NCBI GenBank assembly: GCA_022562335.1
Contig: JADFPM010000040.1
Coordinates: 1 to 13,947, forward strand
Direction: 5' to 3'
DNA: 13,947 bases
DNA from: Chloroflexota bacterium
GTDB lineage: Bacteria; Chloroflexota; Dehalococcoidia; Lucifugimonadales; UBA3495
The notes under the pieces are model-generated. The model saw only the letters and a program-made list of their open reading frames with translations. It was not told the DNA's origin and did no database searches. Position 1 is the stretch's first letter. The number at the start of each line of letters is the position of its first letter. Made by a program: the position numbers and the translations under genes. Shown here in pieces: positions 13,584 to 13,947 of this stretch.

Positions 13584-13947
13584 AGCACCCGGTCCGCCAG
13601 ATGTTCCATGACCCGCACGCACTGGTCCAGGCCGTCAACCCGAAAGTCGTAGGTGAGCTGGTCTATTCCCAATTCCCGGCAGTAATGTACGTCGTCGATG
13701 ACTTCCTGGGTGGTGCCGATGACCGACCCGCCCGTTCGTGAACCCGCGCCCTCACCCAGTCCGATGTCGGTGAAATGCAGCGAGCGTTTCAGGGAGATGG
13801 AAACGCTGGACGGGTCCCTTCCGGCCTTCTCTATCTCCCGGCGCAGATAGGGCAGGTTCTGGGCGACGAAATCAGGTGTTTGCCTGGTGGTGTGCCAACA
13901 ATCGCCGTATTTGGCGGTACGGCGCAGCGCCCGGCGCGTGTGGCCGC
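13559..13947 (-). CDS. LLM-class (luciferase-like) flavin-dependent oxidoreductase, C-terminal part
   Basis: The minus strand is open from the window edge to the TAG at 13561-13559, giving 129 codons of the C-terminal part of a luciferase-like monooxygenase, an F420- or FMN-dependent TIM barrel. The entry stretch GHTRRALRRTAKYGDCWH fits the family block that ends in a Gly-Asp-x-Trp motif. Later GGSVIGTTQEVIDDVHYCRELG and IDQLTYDF match the final barrel strands and helices. The N-terminal flavin-binding part is outside the window, so cofactor and substrate are unknown. The last seven codons and the stop lie in a 29-bp repeat shared with 12769-12797. Confidence 0.85.
   Translation of the reverse strand, partial: GHTRRALRRTAKYGDCWHTTRQTPDFVAQNLPYLRREIEKAGRDPSSVSISLKRSLHFTDIGLGEGAGSRTGGSVIGTTQEVIDDVHYCRELGIDQLTYDFRVDGLDQCVRVMEHLADRVLPVARRLG

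Overview
The window looks like a piece of a moderately GC-rich (roughly 58-60% by eye) bacterial chromosome. A catabolic flavin/molybdenum-enzyme gene set, a luciferase-like (LLM) oxidoreductase, a complete minCDE operon, ctpA-smpB and scattered non-coding repeats together suggest Chloroflexota (Dehalococcoidia/SAR202-like). No ribosomal marker is present, so this is a tentative inference.

Region 1 (1-3982, all minus strand) is catabolic. In transcription order it holds a DAO-family FAD oxidoreductase, a metallo-beta-lactamase-fold hydrolase, and the FAD (CoxM-type) and [2Fe-2S] (CoxS-type) subunits of a xanthine dehydrogenase/CO dehydrogenase-family enzyme. The CoxS gene runs off the left edge. 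Its interdomain linker contains an in-frame minisatellite of six GLAGRE copies where relatives have about one.

Region 2 (3983-7549) is the most unusual part. An AT-rich island carries a near-consensus promoter (TTGACA-N16-TATGAT). It drives two genes 7 nt apart: a 346-aa tubulin/FtsZ-superfamily (Tubulin_2-like) protein with a degenerate GGGTIGA signature loop, and a 515-aa protein that I do not recognise. Together they are close to the length of single-chain Tubulin_2 proteins, so this may be a split tubulin-like system. A structured, repeat-like intergenic stretch follows.

Region 3 (7550-9684, minus strand) is minC-minD-minE, with both junctions overlapping. It converges on the tubulin-like operon. 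MinC has an unusually long Pro/Ala/basic linker.

Region 4 (9685-12031, plus strand) is a gene-poor stretch with a 15-bp tandem duplication, then ctpA (a lipoprotein S41/PDZ protease) and smpB, closed by a strong intrinsic terminator.

Region 5 (12032-13947) holds a head-to-head pair of interspersed repeats, a gamma-class carbonic anhydrase-family gene with a TTG start, and a vapBC toxin-antitoxin module with an operator palindrome over its -10 box. The 3' part of an LLM oxidoreductase gene then runs off the right edge on the minus strand. The toxin-antitoxin module lies between two perfect 29-bp direct repeats. One repeat is the last seven codons and stop of the LLM gene, which suggests insertion at the gene's 3' end.

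The strongest leads are the tubulin-like two-gene operon, the repeat expansion in coxS and the repeat-flanked vapBC cassette. No tRNA, rRNA, CRISPR array or transposase gene was recognised.
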